NCBI GenBank assembly: GCA_014649355.1
Contig: BMSW01000005.1
Location: 372,001 to 436,000, forward strand
Reading direction: 5' to 3'
From: Streptomyces althioticus
GTDB taxonomy: Bacteria; Actinomycetota; Actinomycetes; Streptomycetales; Streptomycetaceae
Length of the DNA stretch: 64,000 nt
Under the pieces are notes generated by a model. It was not told where the DNA came from, ran no database searches, and saw nothing but the letters and a program-made list of their open reading frames with translations. The translations under genes and the position numbers were made by a program. Below are positions 25,532 through 35,235 of the stretch, piece after piece. How positions within the stretch are numbered: position 1 is the first letter of the stretch; each line of letters begins with the position of its first letter.

Positions 25532-25573
25532 GGAACGGCCTGCACCGCCACACCGGTGCAGGCCGTTCCGCTT
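25532..25573 (+). terminator. Terminator of bcp
   Basis: GGAACGGCCTGCACC (25532-25546) pairs perfectly with 25555-25569 and is followed by GCTTTCC. It lies 15 bp past the bcp stop. Confidence 0.8.
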
Positions 25574-25654
25574 TCCGTACGTGACCGTCCGATATCCGGA
25601 TCGTTGCTCCGTACGAGCCCACGAACACGTGGACGGAGATACGGAGGGGGTTCG

Positions 25655-26305
25655 ATGGGGGTCGGTAAGTACACCCGGGAGCGGCTGGAGGAAGCAGCCA
25701 GGGAGTCCCGGACGCTGTCCGAAGCGTGTCGGAGACTCGGGGTGGAGCCGACGGGGTGGAAGCGTCGGTACGTCCACGAGCGCATGAAGAAGCTCGGGGT
25801 CGACGTCTCGCACTTCGAGCGTGAGGGGATCAAGTGGACACGGCAGATCCTCGAGCCGGTGGTCGCCCGGTCGTCCAGCGTCAATGACGTCCTCCGGCGC
25901 CTGGGACTGGACCCGGTCGGCGGACATCACACGCACATCTCCCGCCGCATCAAGGCGTACGGACTCGACACCTCGCACTTCACGCCTGTAGTCCGCACGG
26001 AACGGCAGCGGTACAACCAGCGCCGCCAAACGGCCGAGGAGATCCTCGTGGCGCAGGAACCGGCGCACGCCAGGCGGGTGCCGGGCAGCCGCCTCAAGCG
26101 GGCCATGCGTGAGATGGGCGTGGAGGAGCGGTGTGCCCTGTGCGGGGTCGAAGCGGTGTGGCGCGGCAAGCCGCTGTCGTTGGAGGTCGATCACATCGAC
26201 GGGGACTGGCGGAACAACCGGATCGAGAACCTGCGCATTCTCTGCCCCAACTGTCACTCCACCACCGATACCTACCGTGGTCGAGCCAGGAAGCGCACAG
26301 CGTGA
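25655..26305 (+). CDS. HNH endonuclease with tandem helix-turn-helix-like repeats
   Basis: 216 residues. The N-terminal part has two similar modules, each ending in a basic SHF step (TLSEACRRLGVEPTGWKRRYVHERMKKLGVDVSHF and SVNDVLRRLGLDPVGGHH with a later TSHF), which look like DNA-binding repeats. The C-terminal HNH domain reads CALCGVEAVWRGKP, LEVDHIDGDWRNNRIENLRILCPNCH, with paired CxxC zinc sites. ATG 25655 follows GGAGGGGG. The next gene is a shortened paralogue overlapping by GTGA. Function could be defence, recombination or a homing-type activity; not determinable here. Confidence 0.85.
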   Translation: MGVGKYTRERLEEAARESRTLSEACRRLGVEPTGWKRRYVHERMKKLGVDVSHFEREGIKWTRQILEPVVARSSSVNDVLRRLGLDPVGGHHTHISRRIKAYGLDTSHFTPVVRTERQRYNQRRQTAEEILVAQEPAHARRVPGSRLKRAMREMGVEERCALCGVEAVWRGKPLSLEVDHIDGDWRNNRIENLRILCPNCHSTTDTYRGRARKRTA

Positions 26306-26799
26306 GCCGCCGCAGTACGCCGCGCCCCACGGCCGAGGAACTGCGTACGGCTGTCGCCGGGTCGACGTCCCTGGCGGGAGCCCTGCGCAAGCTCGGCCGG
26401 CCTGACAACGGTGGGCAAAGAGCGATGCTGCGCCTGTGGATCGCCGAACATCAGCTGCCGACCGCGCACTTCCTGGGGCAGGCGCATCAGCGGGGGAAAC
26501 CCGGCCCGAACCCACGCAAGAGCGCCGATGACATCCTCGTCCGTCACAGCGGTCAGCAACGCACGAAGGCGCCGCTACTGCGTCGCGCACTCCGAGAGAT
26601 CGGTGTGCCGGAGCGGTGTGCCATGTGCGGCACCGCTTCCCAGTGGCGCGGCATGCCGATGACCCTGGAGATCGATCACATCAACGGGGACTGGACCGAC
26701 GACCGGCGCGAGAACCTGCGCCTGCTCTGTCCCAACTGCCACGCGATCACCGCCACGTGGTGCCGAGGAGGCCGACGGACCCGGGGCGACGCCCAGTAG
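26302..26799 (+). CDS. Second HNH endonuclease, paralogue of the upstream gene
   Basis: 165 residues. GTG 26302 overlaps the stop of the upstream HNH gene by four bases, so the two are coupled. It has one N-terminal module (AGALRKLGRPDNGGQRAMLR, TAHF) instead of two, then the same HNH core: ERCAMCGTASQWRGMPM, LEIDHINGDWTDDRRENLRLLCPNCH. The similarity shows tandem duplication followed by divergence. It ends 15 bp before a tRNA gene. Confidence 0.85.
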   Translation: MSRRSTPRPTAEELRTAVAGSTSLAGALRKLGRPDNGGQRAMLRLWIAEHQLPTAHFLGQAHQRGKPGPNPRKSADDILVRHSGQQRTKAPLLRRALREIGVPERCAMCGTASQWRGMPMTLEIDHINGDWTDDRRENLRLLCPNCHAITATWCRGGRRTRGDAQ

Positions 26800-26814
26800 A
26801 GTAAGCACCGCTGC

Positions 26815-26889
26815 GGGCCCGTACCCCAGCTGGCAAGAGGGCGCCGGTTTAGGTCCGGTGTGTCGTGGGTTCGAGTCCCACCGGGCCCA
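26815..26889 (+). tRNA. tRNA with UAG anticodon and short variable arm (nominal tRNA-Leu)
   Basis: 75 nt without encoded CCA. The acceptor stem GGGCCCG pairs with CGGGCCC, discriminator A. D-loop AGCTGGCAAGA, anticodon stem GCCGG/CCGGT with loop TTTAGGT (anticodon UAG, reads CUA), and T-arm GTGGG-TTCGAGT-CCCAC. The variable region is only five bases (GTGTC), whereas bacterial tRNA-Leu is normally class II with a long arm. It would be called tRNA-Leu by anticodon. Confidence 0.85.
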
Positions 26890-26896
26890 CAGGGAG

Positions 26897-26931
26897 AAGA
26901 GGCTCGACACCGCGATGGTGTCGAGCCTCTT
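26897..26931. terminator. Bidirectional hairpin between the tRNA and rdgB
   Basis: A 15-bp perfect stem (AAGAGGCTCGACACC at 26897-26911 with 26917-26931, loop GCGAT) begins 8 bp after the tRNA and ends 8 bp before the rdgB stop, so it can terminate both. Confidence 0.8.
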
Positions 26932-26939
26932 CCGTGTCG

Positions 26940-27533
26940 TCAGCCCAACAGCTCCCGCACCACCGGCACCAGCGCCCGGAACGCCTTCCCCCGGTGGCTG
27001 ATCGCGTTCTTCTCTGCCGGGGTCAGCTCCGCGCACGTGCGGGTCTCTCCCTCCGGCTGGAGGATCGGGTCGTAGCCGAAGCCGTTCGTGCCGGCGGGGG
27101 TGTGGCGGAGGGTGCCGTTGAGGCGGCCCTCGACGACGCGTTCGGTGCCGTCGGGGAGGGCGAGGGCGGCGGCGCAGGCGAAGGACGCGCCGCGGTGTGC
27201 GGCGTCGATGTCCGAGAGCTGGGCGAGGAGGAGGTCGAGGTTGGCCTTGTCGTCGCCGTGGCGGCCGGCCCAGCGGGCGGAGAAGATGCCGGGGGCGCCG
27301 CCGAGGACGTCGACGCAGAGGCCGGAGTCGTCGGCGACGGCGGGCAGGCCGGTGGCCCGGGCGAGGGCGTGGGCCTTGAGGAGGGCGTTCTCGGCGAAGG
27401 TGACGCCGGTTTCCTTGACGTCGGGGTAGGCGTCGGCGCCGACGAGTTCGTGGGGCAGGCCCGCGTCGGCGAGGATCGAGCGGAGCTCGGTGATCTTTCC
27501 GGCGTTGCGGGTGGCGAGGATCAGGCGGGTCAT
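26940..27533 (-). CDS. rdgB: dITP/XTP pyrophosphatase (RdgB/HAM1 family)
   Basis: 197 residues. Hydrolyses non-canonical purine triphosphates to keep inosine and xanthine out of DNA. Family motifs: LILATRNAGKITEL with the substrate loop, TFAENALLKAHALARATGLPAVADDSGLCVDVLGG with the catalytic Asp, and GTNGFGYDPIL then EKNAISHRGKA. The start codon lies inside an 11-bp inverted repeat and has no ribosome site. Neighbour of rph, as often in actinomycetes. Confidence 0.95.
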   Translation of the reverse strand: MTRLILATRNAGKITELRSILADAGLPHELVGADAYPDVKETGVTFAENALLKAHALARATGLPAVADDSGLCVDVLGGAPGIFSARWAGRHGDDKANLDLLLAQLSDIDAAHRGASFACAAALALPDGTERVVEGRLNGTLRHTPAGTNGFGYDPILQPEGETRTCAELTPAEKNAISHRGKAFRALVPVVRELLG

Positions 27534-27557
27534 GGGCCCAGTATCCCTGGGCCCATG
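27531..27557 (-). promoter_or_regulatory. Inverted repeat covering the rdgB start codon
   Basis: CATGGGCCCAG (27531-27541) and CTGGGCCCATG (27547-27557) form a perfect 11-bp stem with a 5-base loop. In the minus-strand RNA the rdgB ATG is in the 3' arm. An upstream ATG in the 5' arm opens an 8-codon ORF whose TGA overlaps the rdgB start. It also lies just past the stop of the lipoprotein gene, so it may be that gene's terminator. Confidence 0.5.
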
Positions 27558-27570
27558 ACGGGGGCCGTCG

Positions 27571-27969
27571 TTACGGGGTGCAGACCTTGGTGAGTTCGCC
27601 GGCCGCGTCGGTGACGGGGCTGAGGTCGGGGGTGGTGTCGCCGTTGTCGACGGAGGTGCGGACGTTGGCGACGGCCTTCTCGAGGTCGTCGACGGCCTTG
27701 CCGACGTCGGCGTTGTCGGTCTCGTCGCGGAGGTTGCCGAGGTTGGTCTCGACGGAGTCGAGGGCTTCCTCGAGCTGGGTGACGTCGTTGGAGGCGTTCT
27801 CGACGGCCTGCTGCATGTCGGTGACGCTCTCGGCGACGGCGTCGGCGGTGCGGACGCAGTCGAGTGCCTTGTCGACGGCGGAGCAGCCGGTGGTGAGTCC
27901 GGTGGTGAGCGCGACGGCCGCCAGGGTGGCGGCGACGGCTGCGGTGCGGCGTCGGCGGCTCGCTGCCAT
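27571..27969 (-). CDS. Putative lipoprotein with coiled-coil segment
   Basis: 132 residues. An Arg-rich N-terminus and hydrophobic signal (AAVAATLAAVALTTGLTTGC) end in a Cys that fits lipid attachment, although Thr at -3 is unusual. The mature part is acidic and helical with heptad-like spacing (VTDMQQAVENASNDVTQLEE, LDSVETNLGNLRDE) and two cysteines (DCVRT and the C-terminal KVCTP) that could pair. Unrecognised family; probably an extracellular surface protein. Confidence 0.75.
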   Translation of the reverse strand: MAASRRRRTAAVAATLAAVALTTGLTTGCSAVDKALDCVRTADAVAESVTDMQQAVENASNDVTQLEEALDSVETNLGNLRDETDNADVGKAVDDLEKAVANVRTSVDNGDTTPDLSPVTDAAGELTKVCTP

Positions 27970-28110
27970 GGAACGTTCCCTCCCTCGTCGGGCCGGTGGG
28001 GCCCGGTGTGTCGGCGGGGCGCGCGGGGGGTGCCCGCGCGCCCGTATCCCCTCAGACGCGGCGGCGGTCGGCGCGGTTGCTCGCGCCGACCACGGGTCTT
28101 GGGGTGCCTT

Positions 28111-28848
<738 letters not shown>

Positions 28849-28876
28849 GGCGTCGAGCCTAGCCGTAGACGCGGTG

Positions 28877-28906
28877 GGGCCCTTCCCCGTGCTGGGGGAA
28901 GGGCCC
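28877..28906 (-). terminator. Hairpin downstream of nagF
   Basis: GGGCCCTTCCCC (28877-28888) pairs perfectly with 28895-28906 around a 6-base loop, 55 bp past the nagF stop and just upstream of rph. No T-run follows. Confidence 0.6.
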
Positions 28907-28960
28907 GGGTGCGGTGGCGGCCGGTGGGGCCGCGGCGCGTGGGTCAGGTGGTGCGGTGGT

Positions 28961-29194
28961 TCACATCATGTCTTCGATCTCGGCGGCGACGGGGTCGGCG
29001 TCGGTGCCGATGACGACCTGGATGGCGCTGCCCATCTTGACGACGCCGTGGGCGCCGGCGGCCTTGAGGGCGGCGTCGTCGACCTTGGAGGGGTCGACGA
29101 CCTCGGTGCGGAGGCGGGTGATGCAGCCCTCGACCTCTTCGATGTTGTCGATGCCGCCGAGCCCGGCAACGATCTTCTCAGCCTTGGTGGCCAT
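28961..29194 (-). CDS. nagF: PTS EIIB component, N-acetylglucosamine (NagF)
   Basis: 77 residues, a stand-alone EIIB domain. It passes phosphate from EIIA to the incoming sugar through Cys24 ([14 protein letters not shown]). ATG 29194 is preceded by AGGGAGAA. It faces nagE1 across a 184-bp region with one DasR box, the same arrangement as SCO2905-SCO2906 in S. coelicolor, where NagF serves GlcNAc import. Confidence 0.93.
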   Translation of the reverse strand: MATKAEKIVAGLGGIDNIEEVEGCITRLRTEVVDPSKVDDAALKAAGAHGVVKMGSAIQVVIGTDADPVAAEIEDMM

Positions 29195-29314
29195 GTTCGT
29201 TCTCCCTGATCCGAACCGCTTTGTCGCAGTAACCCACAGTTGGCCCATCTTTGCGAGCGGTCATGTCGTGGTCGCTCGATGATGGGCGTCACGACAGCGG
29301 AACCGTCCTGCCTC

Positions 29315-29330
29315 ACTGGTCTACACCACC
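29315..29330. promoter_or_regulatory. DasR responsive element between nagF and nagE1
   Basis: ACTGGTCTACACCACC matches the DasR (GntR-family) consensus of the type ACTGGTCTAGACCACT at nearly all positions. It lies 49 bp before nagE1 and 120 bp before nagF and may repress both. Glucosamine-6-phosphate releases DasR in studied species. Confidence 0.85.
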
Positions 29331-29378
29331 GGGGGGACTGCCGCCAAACCCTCAGGGACGTCCATCGAAGGGGACTTG

Positions 29379-30686
29379 ATGAGCACGGAGAGCCCCGCCG
29401 GTGCCGACGCCGGCCCGAGCCCGCTGCGGGAGCGCTGGAACCGGTTGTTCCAGGGTCTGCAGAAGATGGGGCGGAGCCTGCAGCTGCCGATCGCGGTGCT
29501 GCCGGCGGCGGGCATCCTGAACCGGCTGGGGCAGCCGGACGTGTTCGGCGACGACGGTCTGGGGTGGACGAACGTCTCGAAGGTGATGGCGGGGGCGGGC
29601 GGGGCGCTGCTGGACGGTTCGCTGGGGCTGCCGCTGCTGTTCTGTGTGGGTGTGGCCATCGGGATGGCGAAGAAGGCGGACGGGTCGACGGCGCTGGCGG
29701 CGGTGGCGGGGTTCCTCGTCTACTTCAATGTGCTGCGGCAGTTCCCGAAGGACTGTCCGGGGGGTTCGGAGGCGGTGCCGAACGTCGGCTGTCAGCTGTC
29801 GGACGGGACGGTGACGGCGTTCGACTTCCAGAATCCGGGGGTGTTCGGCGGCATCGTCATCGGTCTCATGGCGGCGTACTTCTGGCAGCGGTTCCACCGG
29901 ACGAAGCTGGTGGACTGGCTGGGCTTCTTCAACGGGCGGCGCCTGGTGCCGATCATCATGGCGTTCGCGGCGATCGTGTTCGCGGCGGTGTGTCTGTGGA
30001 TCTGGCCGCCGATCGGTGAGGCGCTGGAGAGTTTCAGCGACTGGATGACGGGTCTTGGCGCGTGGGGTGCGGGCGTGTTCGGGGTCGCGAACCGGGCGTT
30101 GCTGGTGATCGGGCTGCACCAGTTCCTGAACGTGCCCATCTGGTTCCAGTTCGGCACGTACACGACGCCGGACGGCCGGGTGGTGCACGGTGACATCAAC
30201 ATGTTCCTGGCGGGCGACCCGGATGCGGGGCAGTTCCTGTCGGGGTTCTTCCCGATCATGATGTTCGCGCTGCCGGCGGCGGCGTTGGCGATCACGCACT
30301 GTGCGCGGCCGAACCGGCGCAAGGAGATCGGCGGTCTGATGCTGTCGGTGGCGCTGACGTCGTTCGTCACGGGCATCACGGAGCCGCTCGAGTACTCGTT
30401 CCTGTTCATCGCGCCGGCGTTGTACGTGGTGCACGCGGTGCTGACGGGTGTGTCGATGGCGGTGACGTGGGGGCTGGGGGTGCACGACGGGTTCAGTTTC
30501 TCGGCGGGTCTGATCGACTACGTCATCAACTGGAACCTGGCGACGAAGCCGTGGCTGATCATCCCGATCGGCCTGGTGTTCGCGGCGGTGTACTACGTGG
30601 TGTTCCGGTTCGCGATCACGAAGTTCGATCTGAAGACTCCGGGGCGGGAGCCGGAGGAGGAGGTGGAGGACGCGGCGCGGCGGTGA
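29379..30686 (+). CDS. nagE1: PTS EIIC permease, GlcNAc type (NagE1)
   Basis: 435 residues with about ten spans. EIIC landmarks are RSLQLPIAVLPAAGILNRLGQPD, KLVDWLGFFNGRRLVPIIMAF, LHQFLNVPIWFQFG and the sugar-binding TEPLEYSFLFIAPALY. The protein lacks fused EIIB or EIIA, which are supplied by NagF and Crr. ATG 29379 is chosen over the preceding TTG because of AAGGGG upstream. It is paralogous to nagE2 downstream, with G-ending rather than C-ending codons. In S. coelicolor the equivalent is not the main transporter. Confidence 0.92.
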   Translation: MSTESPAGADAGPSPLRERWNRLFQGLQKMGRSLQLPIAVLPAAGILNRLGQPDVFGDDGLGWTNVSKVMAGAGGALLDGSLGLPLLFCVGVAIGMAKKADGSTALAAVAGFLVYFNVLRQFPKDCPGGSEAVPNVGCQLSDGTVTAFDFQNPGVFGGIVIGLMAAYFWQRFHRTKLVDWLGFFNGRRLVPIIMAFAAIVFAAVCLWIWPPIGEALESFSDWMTGLGAWGAGVFGVANRALLVIGLHQFLNVPIWFQFGTYTTPDGRVVHGDINMFLAGDPDAGQFLSGFFPIMMFALPAAALAITHCARPNRRKEIGGLMLSVALTSFVTGITEPLEYSFLFIAPALYVVHAVLTGVSMAVTWGLGVHDGFSFSAGLIDYVINWNLATKPWLIIPIGLVFAAVYYVVFRFAITKFDLKTPGREPEEEVEDAARR

Positions 30687-30711
30687 TCTCCTAGGCTGGA
30701 GGTGGCTGCCC

Positions 30712-30744
30712 AAGCCCTCGGAACCTTGAGTTCCGGGGGCTTTT
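30712..30744 (+). terminator. Terminator of nagE1
   Basis: AAGCCCTCGGAAC (30712-30724) pairs with GTTCCGGGGGCTT (30730-30742) with one G-U pair and is followed by a T-run. A clear rho-independent terminator that separates nagE1 from nagE2. Confidence 0.85.
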
Positions 30745-30852
30745 CGGTGTGCCCCCGCGGGGGTGTCTCCGACGCTTTCACGGAGGCACGGTGCGTAGTC
30801 CCACCGTCGCGGATTCGCGGGTTCCTTACGTGGCCTTCATCGTGCTACAACA

Positions 30853-30878
30853 GGTCTACACCACTAGTGGTGTAGACC
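30853..30878 (+). promoter_or_regulatory. Double DasR element upstream of nagE2
   Basis: A perfect 26-bp palindrome made of GGTCTACACCACT (30853-30865) and its reverse complement AGTGGTGTAGACC (30866-30878). Each half is a DasR half-site, so two overlapping elements sit 18 bp before the nagE2 start. This suggests tighter DasR control than at nagE1. Confidence 0.9.
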
Positions 30879-30896
30879 ACCACCGATGGAGGAAGT

Positions 30897-32147
30897 ATGA
30901 GCACCGCCACCGACTCGGCGGCCCCCGCAAAGAAGCGGGGATCCGGCCTCTTCCAGGGCCTGCAGAAGGTCGGCCGAAGCCTTCAGCTCCCGATCGCCGT
31001 CCTGCCGGCGGCGGGCATCCTGCTGCGCCTCGGCCAGCCGGACGTGTTCGGCGCGGACGGCCTGGGCTGGGACAAGGTCGCGGCCGTCTTCGCCACCGCG
31101 GGTGGCGCCATCTTCGACAACCTGCCGATGCTGTTCTGCATCGGCGTTGCCATCGGCTTCGCCAAGAAGGCCGACGGCTCGACCGCCCTCGCCGCGCTCG
31201 TCGGCTTCCTGGTCTACAGCAACGTGCTGAAGGCCTTCCCCGTCACCGAGGCGAAGGTCCAGGCGGGCGAGGACATAGCCGCGACGTACAACAACCCGGG
31301 CGTCCTCGGCGGCATCCTGATGGGTCTGCTGGCCGCGGTGCTGTGGCAGCGGTACCACCGCAAGAAGCTGGTCGACTGGCTCGGCTTCTTCAACGGCCGC
31401 CGCCTGGTCCCGATCATCATGGCCTTCGTCGGCACCCTCGTGGGCGTCTTCTTCGGCCTGGTCTGGGAGCCGATCGGCAACCTCATCTCCGACGCCGGCG
31501 AGTGGATCACCGGCCTGGGCGCCGCGGGCGCGGGTCTGTTCGGTCTGATCAACCGCGCGCTGATCCCCATCGGCATGCACCAGTTCGTGAACACCGTCTC
31601 CTGGTTCCAGATCGGTGACTTCACCAACGCGGCGGGCGAGGTCGTCCACGGCGACCTGAACCGCTTCTTCGCCGGTGACCCGGGCGCAGGCCAGTTCATG
31701 TCGGGCTTCTTCCCGATCATGATGTTCGGCCTGCCGGCCGCCGCGCTCGCCATCGCGCACGCCGCCCGCCCCGAGCGCCGCAAGGCCGTGCTGGGCATGA
31801 TGCTCTCGCTCGCGCTGACCTCCTTCGTGACCGGTGTGACCGAGCCGATCGAGTTCGCGTTCATGTTCATCGCCCCGGCGCTGTACGTGATCCACGCGGT
31901 GCTGACCGCGCTGTCCATGGCGATCACCTGGGCGCTCGGTGTGCACGCCGGCTTCACCTTCTCGGCGGGCTTCATCGACTACGCACTGAACTGGAACCTG
32001 GCGACCAAGCCATGGTTGATCATCCCGATCGGCCTGGTGTTCGCGGTGATCTACTACGTGCTCTTCCGCTTCGCCATCGCCAAGTTCGACCTGCCCACCC
32101 CGGGACGTGAGCCCGAGGAGGAGCTGGAGGACACCACGAAGGCGTAA
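30897..32147 (+). CDS. nagE2: PTS EIIC permease for N-acetylglucosamine (NagE2)
   Basis: 416 residues with about ten spans. The same EIIC signatures as NagE1: RSLQLPIAVLPAAGILLRLGQPD, KLVDWLGFFNGRRLVPIIMAF, MHQFVNTVSWFQIG, TEPIEFAFMFIAPALYVIH. In S. coelicolor NagE2 is the main GlcNAc permease. ATG 30897 follows GGAGGA (30888-30893). Control by DasR is indicated by the palindrome at 30853. A hairpin terminator follows at 32167. Confidence 0.94.
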   Translation: MSTATDSAAPAKKRGSGLFQGLQKVGRSLQLPIAVLPAAGILLRLGQPDVFGADGLGWDKVAAVFATAGGAIFDNLPMLFCIGVAIGFAKKADGSTALAALVGFLVYSNVLKAFPVTEAKVQAGEDIAATYNNPGVLGGILMGLLAAVLWQRYHRKKLVDWLGFFNGRRLVPIIMAFVGTLVGVFFGLVWEPIGNLISDAGEWITGLGAAGAGLFGLINRALIPIGMHQFVNTVSWFQIGDFTNAAGEVVHGDLNRFFAGDPGAGQFMSGFFPIMMFGLPAAALAIAHAARPERRKAVLGMMLSLALTSFVTGVTEPIEFAFMFIAPALYVIHAVLTALSMAITWALGVHAGFTFSAGFIDYALNWNLATKPWLIIPIGLVFAVIYYVLFRFAIAKFDLPTPGREPEEELEDTTKA

Positions 32148-32166
32148 GCCTCCCCGTACGACGCGG

Positions 32167-32199
32167 AAGGCCCCGGAACCTGCTCGGTTCCGGGGCCTT
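32167..32199 (+). terminator. Terminator of nagE2
   Basis: AAGGCCCCGGAACC (32167-32180) pairs perfectly with 32186-32199 around TGCTC, 19 bp past the stop. It may also serve the convergent hydrolase gene. Confidence 0.8.
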
Positions 32200-32225
32200 C
32201 GGCGTGCGCCGGGCGTGCCGTGCGC

Positions 32226-32978
32226 TCAGATCTCGTACGTCGCCCCCGGCGCCGCCAGCCCCACCGGGCCGTCGTACACCGCGCGCGCGTCGGTGAGGTT
32301 GACCTGCGGGTCGGTCCACGGCGGGATGTGCGTGAGGATCAGCCGGCGGGCCCCGGCGCGGGCCGCGGACTCGCCCGCCTCACGGCCGTTGAGGTGCAGG
32401 TCCGGGATGCTCTCCTTGCCGTGCGTGAAGGCGGCCTCGCACAGGAAGAGATCGGTGTCCCGGGCGAGGTCGTCCAGCAGCGGGGTCGCGCCCGTGTCGC
32501 CGGAGTAGGTCAGTGTCTTCCCGCCGTGCTCGATGCGGATGCCGTACGCCTCGACCGGGTGCGCGACGCGCTCGGTGTGCACGAGGAACGGGCCGATCTC
32601 GAAGGTGGACGGCTTGACCGTGTGGAAGTCGAAGACCTCGCTCATGGAGGAGGCCGAGGGCGTGTCGGCGTAGGCGGTCGTCAGCCGGTGCTCGGTGCCC
32701 TCGGGGCCGTAGACCGGCAGCGGGGCGCAGCGGCCGCCGTCGTGCCGGTAGTAACGGGCCACGAAGTAGGCGCACATGTCGATGCAGTGGTCGGCGTGCA
32801 GATGGCTGAGGAAGATCGCGTCGAGGTCGTAGAGACCGCAGTGGCGCTGCAGCTCGCCCAGGGCGCCGTTGCCCATGTCGAGGAGCAGCCGGAAGCCGTC
32901 GGCCTCGACGAGGTAGCTCGAGCAGGCCGATTCCGCGGACGGGAACGACCCCGAGCAGCCGACGACGGTGAGCTTCAT
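32226..32978 (-). CDS. Metallo-beta-lactamase-fold hydrolase
   Basis: 250 residues. Zinc-binding motif SHLHADHCID (HxHxDH) near residue 85, a later metal-binding Asp in YSGDTGATP and C-terminal LILTHIPPW. The N-terminus KLTVVGCSGSFPS with SSYLVEADG resembles RNase Z and cyclic nucleotide phosphodiesterase-type members; the true substrate is unclear. ATG 32978 is preceded by GGAGG. Often annotated as MBL-fold hydrolase in this position in Streptomyces. Confidence 0.85.
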   Translation of the reverse strand: MKLTVVGCSGSFPSAESACSSYLVEADGFRLLLDMGNGALGELQRHCGLYDLDAIFLSHLHADHCIDMCAYFVARYYRHDGGRCAPLPVYGPEGTEHRLTTAYADTPSASSMSEVFDFHTVKPSTFEIGPFLVHTERVAHPVEAYGIRIEHGGKTLTYSGDTGATPLLDDLARDTDLFLCEAAFTHGKESIPDLHLNGREAGESAARAGARRLILTHIPPWTDPQVNLTDARAVYDGPVGLAAPGATYEI

Positions 32979-33180
32979 GAAGCAGAAACCTCCGCTGGCG
33001 GGTGGGAGAAGACGGGGGTCGTGCGGTCCGTCGAGCGTAAGGCGCAAAACCTGCGGTCGCTCCTCCACCAGGCGCCGTTGTGGGCGAACTCACCTGTGCT
33101 GTCACCGGTTCGGCTGGAAGGGGCGCGTGCCGCGGCGGGAGGGGGCGCGCGCCCCCGTCCCGCGCCGGTACGGTCTGGTC

Positions 33181-33318
33181 ATGAACACGGCCTGGTGGCT
33201 CGCACTCGCCGCGGTGGTCCTGCTCGCCCTGGTCACCGCCCTCGTCGACGGCTGGGGCAGAGGCGGCCGGCCGCGCAGACGGCACCGCCCGGAGCGGCGG
33301 CAAGGGGAGGCGGAGTGA
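33181..33318 (+). CDS. 45-residue single-span membrane peptide
   Basis: Starts with a hydrophobic helix (TAWWLALAAVVLLALVTALV) and ends in a basic tail rich in Arg. TACGGT lies six bases before ATG 33181 and there is no ribosome site, so it is probably leaderless. Its stop overlaps the GTG of the next gene (GTGA), which implies coupling. Function unknown. Confidence 0.6.
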   Translation: MNTAWWLALAAVVLLALVTALVDGWGRGGRPRRRHRPERRQGEAE

Positions 33319-33665
33319 AGAAGGAAGCGGAGGTCCTCGCCCAGTTCGACGGGCGGGGGCGCATCGAGATCGTCCTCCGCGGCTTCCGGGTGGCGCGCGC
33401 AGGCCGTATCCAGGCGATCGCGCAGGAGATGGGCTACGCCCTGCACTCCAGGGAGGGCCGCAGCAACGACGTGGTACGCCTGCACTTCATCCGCGACGAC
33501 AACCCCCTGGCCCGCAGGCGCGCCGAGGAGACACAGGCCCGGATCGCCGCGGGCGGCCCCCTGCTGCTGCCGGGGGGCGTCCGCCCGCCTGGTCCGCCTC
33601 CGCCCCCTCAGCCGCCTCCGCCACTGCCTCCGCACCTTCGCGCGGACGGACGGCGCGGCCGGTGA
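33315..33665 (+). CDS. Conserved hypothetical protein with Pro-rich tail
   Basis: 116 residues from GTG 33315, coupled to the 45-residue membrane peptide. Residues 1-80 form a small alpha/beta domain (LAQFDGRGRIEIVLRGFRVARAGRIQAIAQEMGY). The last 35 residues are nearly all Pro, Gly and Arg (GPPPPPQPPPPLPP) and probably disordered. No family recognised. Confidence 0.65.
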   Translation: MKKEAEVLAQFDGRGRIEIVLRGFRVARAGRIQAIAQEMGYALHSREGRSNDVVRLHFIRDDNPLARRRAEETQARIAAGGPLLLPGGVRPPGPPPPPQPPPPLPPHLRADGRRGR

Positions 33666-33737
33666 ACGGCGAAGCCACCCGTACGCACGCCCTTCCGGGC
33701 GGCGCGGGTGGCTTCGGTGCGAGCGGCAGCCGGGGCG

Positions 33738-34972
<1,235 letters not shown>

Positions 34973-35060
34973 GGCTGAGGGCTCCTGTCGGAAGGTGTCG
35001 TGGGTTCTTCGTGGGCGCACGGCGGCGCCGCGGCTCGTGGCCGCAGGCGGCTGCGGAACG

Positions 35061-35156
35061 TCAACAGATGGCGCTGTTCAGCCTGCACAGGTCGACGTGG
35101 AGCCGCGCCACGAGCAGCGTGCCCGGCGCGTTGTCGCCCACGTCGAAGAGAACCAT
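35061..35156 (-). CDS. Cysteine-responsive leader peptide
   Basis: 31 residues from ATG 35156 (complement) to TGA 35061. Its C-terminal half, RLHVDLCRLNSAIC, matches the leader-peptide family (HVDLCR-x2-SA-x-C) found upstream of sulfur and cysteine genes in actinomycetes. TACGAT (complement of 35163-35168) lies six bases before the ATG and suggests a leaderless transcript. Ribosome behaviour at the Cys codons is expected to control the downstream cysO-cysM genes; the stem-loops were not modelled. Confidence 0.85.
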   Translation of the reverse strand: MVLFDVGDNAPGTLLVARLHVDLCRLNSAIC

Positions 35157-35235
35157 GAACTCATCGTATCGATTCCCTGTCCGGGTTCCGGAGTGTGATC
35201 CCACATCCCGGACGTGGACCATCCGCGATGCGGGA

